DNA of 46,468 nucleotides, from contig JACRIY010000088.1 of the NCBI GenBank assembly GCA_016235805.1, forward strand, positions 1 through 46,468. The letters run 5' to 3'. Source of the DNA: Rhodocyclales bacterium (GTDB lineage Bacteria; Pseudomonadota; Gammaproteobacteria; Burkholderiales; Rhodocyclaceae). The position numbers and the translations under genes are program-made. Below, one piece after another: positions 39,859 through 46,468 of the stretch (position 1 is its first letter; each line of letters starts with the position of its first letter). The notes beneath the pieces were generated by a model that was not told the DNA's origin, ran no database searches, and saw only the letters and a list, made by a program, of their open reading frames with translations.

Positions 39859-41145
39859 ATGAAAATCCACATCAAGAACGGTCGCCTGATCGACCCCGCG
39901 AGCAACACCGACAAGGCGCTCGACCTGTTCATCGGCGCCGGGCGCATCGTCGGCGTCGGCAGCGCGCCGGCGGGGTTCGAGGCCAACAGCGTGCTCGACG
40001 CGAGCGGCTGCATCGTCTGCCCCGGCCTGGTCGACCTCGCGGCACGCTTGCGCGAGCCGGGCTTCGAATACCGTGCCACGCTGGAATCCGAAATGGCCGC
40101 GGCCGCCGCAGGTGGCGTCACGCGGCTGGCCTGCCCGCCCGATACCGACCCGGTGCTGGATGAACCCGGCCTGGTCGAGATGCTGACTCACCGCGCGCGC
40201 CTGCCCGAATTTGCCCACGTCCATCCGGTCGGTGCGCTGACCACGCAACTCGAAGGCAAGGCGCTGACCGAGATGGTGGAACTGAGCGAAGCCGGCTGCG
40301 TCGCCTTCGGCCAGGCCAATCGTGCCATCGTCGATACGCAGGTGCTGCTGCGCGCCATGATGTACGCGGCCACCTTCGACTTTCCGGTCTGGCTGCAGGC
40401 GCAGGATCCCTTCCTGGCCAAGAAGGGCGTCGCCCATGATGGCGAAGTTGCCGCACGCCTGGGCCTCGCCGGTATTCCGGTGGCAGCCGAAACCATCGCC
40501 CTGGCGACCATCCTGCACCTGGCCCGCGAAACCGGCGCACGGGTGCATGTGACGCGGGTTTCCTCGGCGGCAGGCGTCGACATGATCGTCGCTGCGCGCG
40601 CCGCGGGCATCGGCGTCACCTGCGACGTGGCGATACACCACCTGCACCTGTGCGAGGTCGATATCGGCTTCTTCAATGCCCACGCCCGGCTCGACCCGCC
40701 GCTGCGCTCGGTGCGCGATCGCGATGCCTTGCGCGCGGGACTGGCCTCGGGAGCGATCGACGCGCTGTGTTCCGATCACACGCCGGTCGATGACGATGGC
40801 AAACAGATGCCTTTCGACGAAGCGGAAGTCGGCGCCACCGGCCTCGAACTCCTGTTGCCGCTGACCCTGAAGTGGGCGCGGGAAATGAAGCTGCCGCTGA
40901 CCACCGCGCTGGCGCGGGTCACTTCCGATCCGGCGCGCATCCTCGGCGTCAAGGCCGGCAGCCTGGCCGTCGGCGCTGCCGCCGACATCTGCGTCTTCGA
41001 CCCGGTGGCGGAATATGCCGTCACGCGCGAAAGCCTGCGCAGCCAGGGCAAGAACACTCCCTTCCTCGGCGTGGAGTTTCCCGGTCGCGTGCGCTACACG
41101 CTGATCGACGGCCACCTGGCCTTCGACGGCACGCTCGCCTGGTAG
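39859..41145 (+). CDS. pyrC': Pseudo-dihydroorotase PyrC', ATCase-associated
   Basis: This 428-residue protein has the dihydroorotase/amidohydrolase fold (GRLIDPASNTDKALDLFIG, CPGLVDLAARLREPG, AGGVTRLACPP). The metal-binding HxH of active enzymes (normally D-x-H-x-H-x-R-E-P-G) is replaced by Ala-x-Arg-type residues, and the later His site reads WLQAQD. In Pseudomonas the comparable PyrC' is inactive and needed only for ATCase assembly; the same is inferred here, so a separate active pyrC must exist elsewhere. AGGTTT precedes the ATG. Confidence 0.9.
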   Translation: MKIHIKNGRLIDPASNTDKALDLFIGAGRIVGVGSAPAGFEANSVLDASGCIVCPGLVDLAARLREPGFEYRATLESEMAAAAAGGVTRLACPPDTDPVLDEPGLVEMLTHRARLPEFAHVHPVGALTTQLEGKALTEMVELSEAGCVAFGQANRAIVDTQVLLRAMMYAATFDFPVWLQAQDPFLAKKGVAHDGEVAARLGLAGIPVAAETIALATILHLARETGARVHVTRVSSAAGVDMIVAARAAGIGVTCDVAIHHLHLCEVDIGFFNAHARLDPPLRSVRDRDALRAGLASGAIDALCSDHTPVDDDGKQMPFDEAEVGATGLELLLPLTLKWAREMKLPLTTALARVTSDPARILGVKAGSLAVGAAADICVFDPVAEYAVTRESLRSQGKNTPFLGVEFPGRVRYTLIDGHLAFDGTLAW

Positions 41146-41187
41146 GCGGGCGCCACTCGGGACTTGATCGCCTCAGGGTGCCGGGGC

Positions 41188-41203
41188 CGTGACATATGTC
41201 ACG
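41188..41203. promoter_or_regulatory. Perfect palindrome, CRP/FNR-family operator candidate
   Basis: CGTGACATATGTCACG is a 16-bp perfect palindrome. Its core GTGA-N6-TCAC equals the CRP core, and GTGAC-N4-GTCAC is close to other CRP/FNR-family sites. It lies 159 nt upstream of the small gene at 41362. Confidence 0.5.
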
Positions 41204-41213
41204 CGATGGCCCA

Positions 41214-41263
41214 AACGGACTATCGCCGAATCCTGCCAAGGTCCGAACGGGCTATTGCCGAAT
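41214..41263 (+). promoter_or_regulatory. Pair of 18-bp direct repeats, activator-site candidate
   Basis: AACGGACTATCGCCGAAT (41214-41231) and AACGGGCTATTGCCGAAT (41246-41263) differ at two positions and are 32 bp apart, three helical turns, so both face the same side of the DNA. TAGGAT at 41277-41282 would fit a -10. The arrangement is that of an activator-dependent promoter. Confidence 0.5.
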
Positions 41264-41361
41264 TTCCCGCTGCGCCTAGGATGACGAACAAGGGCAGTGG
41301 AAACGTTTCGAATCGAAAAGCTTCCGCACCGCCTGAACATTCCGACAGACAGGAGGCGATC

Positions 41362-41586
41362 ATGTCCCACACTCGCGATTTACGGAGTTCAGGCTACGAA
41401 GGCCGGGCTCTGCACCTTGCCCGTTACCTGACCGACGACGACAGGACGATCAATCAAGCCTACCGTTACGGCGTGCCGACGCGCCAACCGGATACCGCGC
41501 GCAATCTGGACGAAATCGGTCACGCGGTGAACGTCCGCCAGGTTCCGGATTTCTGGAAACCCTGCGAAGACTGGACCCTGGACTGA
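41362..41586 (+). CDS. Small protein of unknown function (74 aa)
   Basis: ATG 41362 follows a perfect AGGAGG at 7 nt spacing. The 74-residue product is polar and soluble, rich in Arg and Asp (MSHTRDLRSSGYEGRA ... QVPDFWKPCEDWTLD), with no signal peptide or membrane segment and one cysteine. I do not recognise the family. The strong ribosome site and the palindrome and direct repeats upstream argue that it is a real, regulated gene. A longer frame upstream covers the regulatory region and is not likely. Confidence 0.7.
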   Translation: MSHTRDLRSSGYEGRALHLARYLTDDDRTINQAYRYGVPTRQPDTARNLDEIGHAVNVRQVPDFWKPCEDWTLD

Positions 41587-41595
41587 GTCCGGTCC

Positions 41596-41630
41596 GGCGG
41601 CGCGACCGGGGCCACTCCGACCGCGCCGCC
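41596..41630 (+). terminator. Strong hairpin between the two small genes
   Basis: GGCGGCGCG (41596-41604) pairs with CGCGCCGCC (41622-41630). It is followed by GTTGTGG rather than a T-run, so it may be an mRNA-stabilising or attenuating hairpin rather than a full terminator. Confidence 0.4.
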
Positions 41631-41668
41631 GTTGTGGGGGATTCCGGGTCATGCACGGGAGCACCACC

Positions 41669-41905
41669 ATGAACATGCTGCTGGCAATCGACAACGAACC
41701 GATCCGTTCGCGCGCAAGCGCGATACCGGGGCTGCGCAGGCTGGCCGAGACCGTTGGCCAGCACCTGGCTGCCGGGCGCAAGCGCGACGCGGCACTCTTC
41801 ATGCGCGAACAGCGCCTGGCGCCGATCGCCCTGGGCTTCGTCGCCACCTGCCTGGCGCGGCAGGGCGTCGATCAAAAGGATATCGAGGCCGTGCTGTTGC
41901 ACTGA
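41669..41905 (+). CDS. Small protein of unknown function (78 aa)
   Basis: ATG 41669 has GGGAG six bases upstream; an in-frame ATG at 41651 is the alternative. The 78-residue product (MNMLLAIDNEPIRSRASA ... ARQGVDQKDIEAVLLH) is predicted helical and soluble, with no membrane segment. I do not recognise it. It is 82 nt after the 74-residue gene in the same direction, separated by a hairpin, and probably shares its promoter. Confidence 0.65.
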   Translation: MNMLLAIDNEPIRSRASAIPGLRRLAETVGQHLAAGRKRDAALFMREQRLAPIALGFVATCLARQGVDQKDIEAVLLH

Positions 41906-41933
41906 GCCGAGCCTGCCGGCCTGGCCTCCGGCC

Positions 41934-42227
41934 TCACTCGCCGATCGCGAAAACCCGTTTCACCCGCGCCGCATCGACGCCGCCCACGCGTACCCGCTTG
42001 GCGCGAGAGGACTCGCCGCTGAGCAGGTCGACCGCCGCCTTGGCGACACCGAAGCGGTCGGCAAGGAAACCGATCAGGCAGGCATTTGCCTTGCCATCGA
42101 CCGGCGGCGCGGCGAGGCGGATCTTCAGGGCTTCACCGTGCAGTCCGGCGATCTCGGTCTTCTTCGCGCCGGGCTGGACGTGCAGGCGCAGGATCACGCC
42201 ATCGCCGTCGGCGGCCAGCCAGGTCAC
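41934..42227 (-). CDS. yggU: DUF167 family protein YggU
   Basis: A protein of about 97 residues with the DUF167 pattern LRLHVQPGAKKTEIAGLHG, LKIRLAAPPVDGKANACLIGFLA and GESSRAKRVRV. Function is not established. GTG 42227 (encoding MTWLAADGDG) gives the usual family start; ATG 42284 would add 19 residues encoded partly by the hairpin array. It is last in the yggS-proC-yggT-yggU series. Confidence 0.88.
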   Translation of the reverse strand: MTWLAADGDGVILRLHVQPGAKKTEIAGLHGEALKIRLAAPPVDGKANACLIGFLADRFGVAKAAVDLLSGESSRAKRVRVGGVDAARVKRVFAIGE

Positions 42228-42284
42228 GATTTGCCGCCGGGCCGTCCGCGCTGGCGCGGGATCAGGCTGGACACCCCCTCCCAT

Positions 42285-42404
42285 CCTCCCCCGCCAAGAG
42301 GGGGAGGTGACCAGTCACCCCCGCCCTTGGGGCGGGGGAAAGGGGGGTGGGCCCCATGTATCCCCAAGGGGTGCGCTAGCGCACCCCTTCTCTCGGAGAA
42401 GGGG
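42285..42404. repeat. Array of four GC-rich hairpins between yggT and yggU
   Basis: Stems: CCTCCCCC/GGGGGAGG (42285-42307), CCCCCGCC/GGCGGGGG (42318-42338), a 24-bp perfect palindrome (42366-42389, half AAGGGGTGCGCT), and CCCCTTCTC/GAGAAGGGG (42384-42404). The last two share CCCCTT, so they exclude each other. The second hairpin and its following G-run recur at 37772-37800. Confidence 0.75.
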
Positions 42405-42420
42405 CCGGGGGATAAGCAGT

Positions 42421-42999
42421 TCACGACGTCAGGATCAGCGGCATCACGCTGTGGCGCAGGCCGGCGATCACGAACAGCGCGATCTGCAGCACCAGCAACA
42501 GGGCCAGCGGCGACAGATCCACACCACCGACGGGTGGAATGAATCGGCGAAACGGCCGCAGCAGGGGGCGCGTCAGGGTGTTGAAGACATCGGCCAGCGG
42601 CGCATGGGGATTGACCCAGGAAAACACCGCCGACACCAGCACCGCGCCGAATACCAGGTAGAGCCCGAGCTTGGCCACTTCCAGCAGGGCCAGCGCGGCC
42701 ACCACAAGAGTCGGCGCTGGCGACACGGCGGCCAGCACGCCGCTGAAGCCCAGCACTACGCCCTGGTTGGCCACCTGCCACAGCCAGGCCAGCAGCAGGC
42801 TCGCCATGTCGAGGCCGAACACGCCGGGCACCAGGCGGCGCACCGGGCGCACCATCCAGTCGGTCACGGCGACCACGAATTGTCCCAGCGGATTGCGGAA
42901 GGGCGTGCGCGCCCATTGCATGGCGAAGCGCACCAGCAGCGCCAGCGACAGGAAGCCGCAGATGCTGTCGAGGACGAAGAGGAGGATCTGGACCAGCAT
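42421..42999 (-). CDS. yggT: YggT family membrane protein
   Basis: This 192-residue inner-membrane protein has two YggT repeats with the pattern RFAMQWARTPFRNPLGQFVV...TDWMVRPVRRLVPG and VFSWVNPHAPLADVFNTLTRPLLRPFRRFIPP. A role in osmotic shock or cell division has been proposed for relatives. An R2 copy encodes AVSPAPTLV between the two halves. A 161-nt repeat-filled gap separates it from proC. Confidence 0.92.
   Translation of the reverse strand: MLVQILLFVLDSICGFLSLALLVRFAMQWARTPFRNPLGQFVVAVTDWMVRPVRRLVPGVFGLDMASLLLAWLWQVANQGVVLGFSGVLAAVSPAPTLVVAALALLEVAKLGLYLVFGAVLVSAVFSWVNPHAPLADVFNTLTRPLLRPFRRFIPPVGGVDLSPLALLLVLQIALFVIAGLRHSVMPLILTS
42704..42730 (+). repeat. Dispersed repeat R2, copy 10 (inside yggT)
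   Basis: ACAAGAGTCGGCGCTGGCGA then CACGGCG, two mismatches from the core. Antisense to yggT, encoding [10 protein letters not shown]. Confidence 0.7.
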
Positions 43000-43011
43000 C
43001 GCGGCGCCTTA

Positions 43012-43160
43012 ACGCTCGTGGCGGCGAGAGCCACCCGCCGAGGATGAAACACGCGGAAAGCCAATTATTCGCCCGCCCCCCTTCCCCCCTCGCGGGGGGT
43101 TACCCGTTGGCGCGCTACGCGCGTCTATCAAAGGGGACTTCGAACAGGGTGCTTTCATAG
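43012..43160 (+). repeat. Mosaic repeat R1, copy 3 (proC-yggT junction)
   Basis: Starts ACGCTCGTGGCGGCGAGAGC, then CCGAGGATGAAACACGCGGA, a C-rich/G-rich pair (CCCCCTCGCGGGGG), then GGCGCGCTACGCGCG and TCGAAC. The mini-frame MKHAESQLFARPP runs 43044-43160 and ends exactly at the proC boundary. Module order is as in the copies at 4830 and 20885. It is on the strand opposite to the flanking genes. Confidence 0.75.
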
Positions 43161-43973
43161 TTAATCCTTGCCCAGCACGTCGCCGAGCTCGCGGCCGCGC
43201 GCATCGGCGGCGAGGATGCCCTTGCCGATGGCGCCGGCGATGTCGCTGGCGGCGAAGGACAGCAGCGCGGCTTCGGTGGTGCCGCCCTTCGAGGTTACCC
43301 GTTCGCGCAGGGTGGAGATCGACTCGCTGCTCTGCGCCGCGAGGCGCGCGGCGCCGATGAAGGTTTCGATGCTTAGCTGGCGCGCGGTGGCCGCGTCGAA
43401 GCCGAGCCGGACCCCGGCGGCCTCCATCGCTTCGAGGAAATAAAAGACATAGGCCGGGCCGCTGCCGGACATGGCGGTGACGGCATCCATCTGGGCTTCG
43501 TCGTCGATCCAGACCGTGCGGCCCACTGCCTGCAATACCTTCTCGGCATTGGCGCGCCCGTCGCGGTCTACGGTCGGGTCGGCGCACAGCGCCGTAATGC
43601 CGGCGCTGATCAGCGCCGGCGTGTTGGGCATGGTGCGCACCAGCTTGCCGTAGCCGCCCATCCAGCGCGATATGTCGGCCATGCGCAGGCCGGCGGCGAT
43701 GCTCACCACCAGTTGCGTGCCCAGCTTGCCGCGCAGCGGCGCGACGGCCTCCCGCATCTGCTGCGGCTTGACCGCCAGCACCAGCACTTCGCAGTCCAGC
43801 GCGGCGGCATCGACCGCGCCCGTGCAGCGCACGCCGAAGGTTTCGGTGAGCTTCTCGCGCGACTCGGCGAAGGGCTCCACCACCTGTATGCCGGGGGCGG
43901 AGAAGCCCTGCTTGCGCAGGCCGCCGATCAGCGCGATGGCCATGTTGCCGCCGCCGATGAAGGTGATTTTCAT
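43161..43973 (-). CDS. proC: Pyrroline-5-carboxylate reductase
   Basis: This 270-residue enzyme catalyses the last step of proline synthesis using NAD(P)H. Motifs are the Rossmann loop FIGGGNMAIALIGGL, VLAVKPQQM, RTMPNTPALI, AMSGSGPAYVFYFLEAM and the C-terminal SKGGTTEAAL. Its ATG overlaps the yggS stop (ATGA), so the two are co-transcribed. Confidence 0.96.
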   Translation of the reverse strand: MKITFIGGGNMAIALIGGLRKQGFSAPGIQVVEPFAESREKLTETFGVRCTGAVDAAALDCEVLVLAVKPQQMREAVAPLRGKLGTQLVVSIAAGLRMADISRWMGGYGKLVRTMPNTPALISAGITALCADPTVDRDGRANAEKVLQAVGRTVWIDDEAQMDAVTAMSGSGPAYVFYFLEAMEAAGVRLGFDAATARQLSIETFIGAARLAAQSSESISTLRERVTSKGGTTEAALLSFAASDIAGAIGKGILAADARGRELGDVLGKD

Positions 43974-44665
43974 GTCGTGTATTGCCTTTGTCCGAAAATT
44001 GCCGTGCCGATGCGCACGATGGTTGCGCCTTCCATTATCGCCGCTTCGAGGTCATGGCTCATGCCCATCGAAAGGGTGTCCAGCGCGAGGCCGGTGTCGC
44101 GATTGATCGTTTCCAGCGTCCGGCGCAACTGGCCGAACTGGCGGCGCTGCAGGTCCACGTCATCGCTGGGCTCGGGAATTGCCATCAGGCCGCGCAGCCG
44201 CAATTGCGGCAATGCGCCGATGGCGACCGCCAGGTCGCGCGCCTCGGATGGCACGCAGCCGCCCTTCGACGCTTCACCCGAGACATTCACCTGCAGGCAT
44301 GCCTGCAACGGCGCCATGCCCGGGGGACGCTGTGCGGCGAGCCGCTGCGCGACCTTGAGGCGGTCGATCGAATGCACCCAGGCGAAGTGCTCGGCCACCG
44401 GCCGTGTCTTGTTGCTCTGCAGGGGGCCGATGAAGTGCCATTCCAGCGCGCAATCGGCCAGTTCGGAGGCCTTGTCGAGCGCTTCCTGCACGTAGTTCTC
44501 GCCGAAGGCGCGTTGCCCCGCGGCAATCGCATCGCGCAGGCTGGGCGCCGGCCAGGTCTTGGAAACCGCGAGCAACCGCACCGAGTCGGCCGCGCGCCCG
44601 GCGGCAAGGCAGGCGGCGGATATGCGCGCACGCACGGCTTGCAAGTTGGCGGCGATTGATGTCAT
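43970..44665 (-). CDS. yggS: PLP homeostasis protein YggS
   Basis: This 231-residue protein binds PLP through the lysine in LLAVSKTWPAP and has the family segments FGENYVQEALDK, WHFIGPLQSNKTR, LQVNVSGEASKGG and LSMGMSHDLEAAI. It controls free PLP and amino-acid balance. Start 44665 (MTSIAANLQAVR); the open frame continues upstream over pilT and is not genic. It is the first gene of yggS-proC and diverges from pilT across 46 nt. Confidence 0.95.
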   Translation of the reverse strand: MTSIAANLQAVRARISAACLAAGRAADSVRLLAVSKTWPAPSLRDAIAAGQRAFGENYVQEALDKASELADCALEWHFIGPLQSNKTRPVAEHFAWVHSIDRLKVAQRLAAQRPPGMAPLQACLQVNVSGEASKGGCVPSEARDLAVAIGALPQLRLRGLMAIPEPSDDVDLQRRQFGQLRRTLETINRDTGLALDTLSMGMSHDLEAAIMEGATIVRIGTAIFGQRQYTT

Positions 44666-44711
44666 ATAGCGTCTGCAAAGTATATCGCACCCCAACTTCA
44701 GGAAAGCGCTC

Positions 44712-45755
44712 ATGGACATCACCGAACTGCTCACCTTCGTGGTCAAGAACAAGGCTTCCGACCTGCACCTTTCCGCCGGCCTGCCGCCGATGATTCGCGT
44801 CCATGGCGACGTGCGCAAGATCAACCTGCCGCCGATGGAACACAAGGACGTGCACGCGATGATCTACGACATCATGAATGACGGCCAGCGCAAGGTGTAC
44901 GAAGAGATGCTGGAGTGCGACTTTTCCTTCGCGATCCCCAACCTGGCGCGCTTCCGTGTCAATGCTTTCGTCCAGAACCGCGGAGCGGCGGCGGTGATGC
45001 GGACCATTCCGTCGAAAATCCTCACGCTGGAAGACCTCAAGTGCCCCAAGATCTTCGAGGAACTCGCCGACCAGCCGCGCGGGCTGGTGCTGGTCACCGG
45101 GCCGACCGGCTCGGGCAAGTCGACCACGCTGGCGGCGATGGTGAACCACAAGAATGAAAACGAGTACGGACATATCCTCACCGTCGAGGACCCGATCGAG
45201 TTCGTCCATGAAACCAAGAAGTGCCTGATCAATCAGCGCGAAGTCGGGCCGCACACGCTGTCCTTCAACAACGCGCTGCGCTCGGCGCTGCGCGAAGACC
45301 CGGACGTGATCCTGGTCGGCGAAATGCGCGACCTGGAAACCATCCGGCTGGCCATGTCCGGCGCCGAAACCGGCCACCTGGTGTTCGGCACGCTGCACAC
45401 CTCGTCGGCGGCGAAGACCATCGACCGCATCATCGACGTGTTCCCCGCCGCGGAAAAGGAAATGATCCGCGCCATGCTCTCGGAATCATTGAAGGCGGTG
45501 ATCTCGCAGACGCTGTGCAAGACCATGGACGGCACCGGCCGTGTCGCCGCGCACGAAATCATGGTCGGCACGCCGGCCATCCGCAACCTGATCCGCGAAG
45601 CCAAGGTGGCGCAGATGTATTCCGCGATCCAGACCGGCCAGCAGTTCGGCATGCAGACGCTGGACCAGAACCTGCAGGACCTGGTCAAGAAGAAGGTCAT
45701 CTCGCCTGCGGAGGCGCGCAGCAAGGCCGCGAATAAAGACAATTTCCCGGTCTGA
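44712..45755 (+). CDS. pilT: Type IV pilus retraction ATPase PilT
   Basis: This 347-residue hexameric ATPase drives pilus retraction for twitching and DNA uptake. Motifs: Walker A GPTGSGKSTT, Asp box EDPIEFVH, Walker B DPDVILVGEMRDLETI, His box TGHLVFGTLHTSSA, and AIRNLIREAKVAQM at the C-terminus. AGGAAAG precedes the ATG. pilU follows after a hairpin and a repeat fragment. Confidence 0.97.
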   Translation: MDITELLTFVVKNKASDLHLSAGLPPMIRVHGDVRKINLPPMEHKDVHAMIYDIMNDGQRKVYEEMLECDFSFAIPNLARFRVNAFVQNRGAAAVMRTIPSKILTLEDLKCPKIFEELADQPRGLVLVTGPTGSGKSTTLAAMVNHKNENEYGHILTVEDPIEFVHETKKCLINQREVGPHTLSFNNALRSALREDPDVILVGEMRDLETIRLAMSGAETGHLVFGTLHTSSAAKTIDRIIDVFPAAEKEMIRAMLSESLKAVISQTLCKTMDGTGRVAAHEIMVGTPAIRNLIREAKVAQMYSAIQTGQQFGMQTLDQNLQDLVKKKVISPAEARSKAANKDNFPV

Positions 45756-45775
45756 TGACCGGGACTTGTCTTTTT
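45746..45775 (+). terminator. Hairpin with T-run at the pilT stop
   Basis: CCCGGTC (45746-45752) pairs with GACCGGG (45757-45763) across TGAT, which contains the pilT stop codon; TTTTT follows at 45771-45775. It may attenuate transcription into pilU. Confidence 0.55.
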
Positions 45776-45784
45776 CGCAGATTT

Positions 45785-45854
45785 ACACCCGCCCCTCCCG
45801 TCCTCCCCTCGCGGGGAGGCTACTAGCCAGGGCCGCTGCCGCGGCCAATCAAAA
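45785..45854 (+). repeat. Partial R1-type element between pilT and pilU
   Basis: Contains CACCCGCCCCTCCCGTCCTC followed by CCCTCGCGGGGAGGCTA, matching the middle module of R1 copy 2, and a GGCCGC/GCGGCC hairpin. The MKHA module is absent. Confidence 0.55.
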
Positions 45855-45873
45855 GCAATAACCGGAGTGCACC

Positions 45874-46468
45874 ATGGAACGCGATGAAGGCTTGAAGTTC
45901 ATGTACCAGCTGCTGACGATGATGATGCAGAAGAAGGGTTCCGACCTCTTCATCACCGCCGGTTTCCCGCCCGCCATGAAGATCGACGGCAAGATGACGC
46001 CGGCGACCACGCAGCCGCTGTCGCCGCAGCACACGCAGGAACTGGCGCGGGCGATCATGAACGACAAGCAAGCCGCCGAGTTCGAGGCGACCAAGGAATG
46101 CAATTTCGCCATCTCGCCCGCCAGCATCGGCCGCTTCCGCGTCAATGCCTTCGTCCAGCAGGGCCGCGTCGGCATCATCATGCGTACCATCAACGTGCAG
46201 ATCCCCGAGTTCGAGGACCTCAAGCTGCCGCCGGTGCTGAAGGACGTCTCGATGACCAAGCGCGGCCTGGTGCTCTTCGTCGGCGGCACGGGTTCCGGCA
46301 AGTCGACCTCGCTCGCGGCGATGATCGGCTACCGCAACCAGAACAGCTACGGCCACATCATCACCATCGAGGATCCGGTCGAGTACGTGCATGACCACCG
46401 CAACTGCGTCATCACCCAGCGCGAGGTCGGCGTCGATACCGACTCCTGGGAGATCGCGCTGAAAAACA
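45874..46468 (+). CDS. pilU: Type IV pilus accessory retraction ATPase PilU, N-terminal part
   Basis: The first 198 codons are in the window; the gene runs off the right edge. It starts MERDEGLKFMYQLLTMMMQK and contains KKGSDLFITAGFPPAMKIDG, IGRFRVNAFVQQGRVG, Walker A GGTGSGKSTS and the Asp-box IEDPVEYVHDH, which follow PilU rather than PilT. PilU works with PilT to retract pili under load. GGAG lies 9 nt before the ATG. Confidence 0.95.
   Translation, partial: MERDEGLKFMYQLLTMMMQKKGSDLFITAGFPPAMKIDGKMTPATTQPLSPQHTQELARAIMNDKQAAEFEATKECNFAISPASIGRFRVNAFVQQGRVGIIMRTINVQIPEFEDLKLPPVLKDVSMTKRGLVLFVGGTGSGKSTSLAAMIGYRNQNSYGHIITIEDPVEYVHDHRNCVITQREVGVDTDSWEIALKN

Noticed and set aside
41173-41370. 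Minus-strand frame across the small-gene promoter
   Set aside because: It covers the palindrome and direct repeats and has no ribosome site; it exists only because the region is GC-rich.
42285-42404. CRISPR array
   Set aside because: The units differ in sequence and are inverted repeats without regular spacers; no cas genes are present.

Overview
This is chromosomal DNA from a GC-rich betaproteobacterium, most like the Rhodocyclales/Sterolibacteriaceae group. The evidence is the gene order (mreBCD-mrdA-rodA-rlpA-dacA-dat-ybeD-lipB-lipA, yqgE-yqgF-pyrR-pyrB-pyrC', yggS-proC-yggT-yggU next to pilT-pilU) and protein sequences close to known betaproteobacterial families. Most genes are housekeeping genes. 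The accessory interest lies in a chemoreceptor cluster, a small putative restriction operon, a pair of unknown small genes with an elaborate promoter, and several families of short dispersed repeats.

Layout: 1-2051 carries the gatCAB amidotransferase operon on the minus strand. It diverges from a long plus-strand run (2254-12878) for rod-shape and wall synthesis (mreB, mreC, mreD, PBP2, RodA, RlpA, PBP5-type carboxypeptidase), D-amino-acid transaminase and lipoate synthesis (ybeD, lipB, lipA). Nearly all junctions overlap by 1-4 nt; the exception is mreD-mrdA, where a repeat element is inserted. From 12875 to 18256 are a fused lysophospholipid transporter/acyltransferase, a three-gene envelope operon of unknown role (YiaA-like, small membrane protein, DUF2145) with a divergent XRE-type regulator, and a ceramidase-superfamily membrane protein. 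Next come fadD, a DUF4197 protein, the Rep helicase, a hybrid histidine kinase, a monohaem cytochrome c and tRNA-Arg(CCG).

From 26337 to 29000 is a minus-strand run: hemerythrin, PanE-like reductase, a HIT-family protein and an HNH endonuclease resembling the phosphorothioate-DNA-binding type IV restriction enzymes. From 29172 to 34189 are three methyl-accepting chemotaxis proteins in the same direction; one carries a c-type haem motif in its sensor domain. An AEC transporter and a DNA photolyase follow on the minus strand, divergent from yqgE-yqgF-pyrR-pyrB-pyrC'. The pyrC' product lacks the metal-binding histidines and should be a structural pseudo-dihydroorotase. At 41188-41905 a perfect palindrome and an 18-bp direct repeat precede two unknown small genes. 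The window ends with yggU, yggT, proC and yggS on the minus strand and pilT and the start of pilU on the plus strand.

The most unusual signal is not a gene. A roughly 25-bp sequence with core GTCGGCGCTGGCGGTACGGC occurs about ten times, in both orientations, seven times inside reading frames and in different frames. A second mosaic element (about 130 bp, containing a conserved MKHA-starting mini-frame) and GC-rich hairpin arrays sit in several gene junctions.
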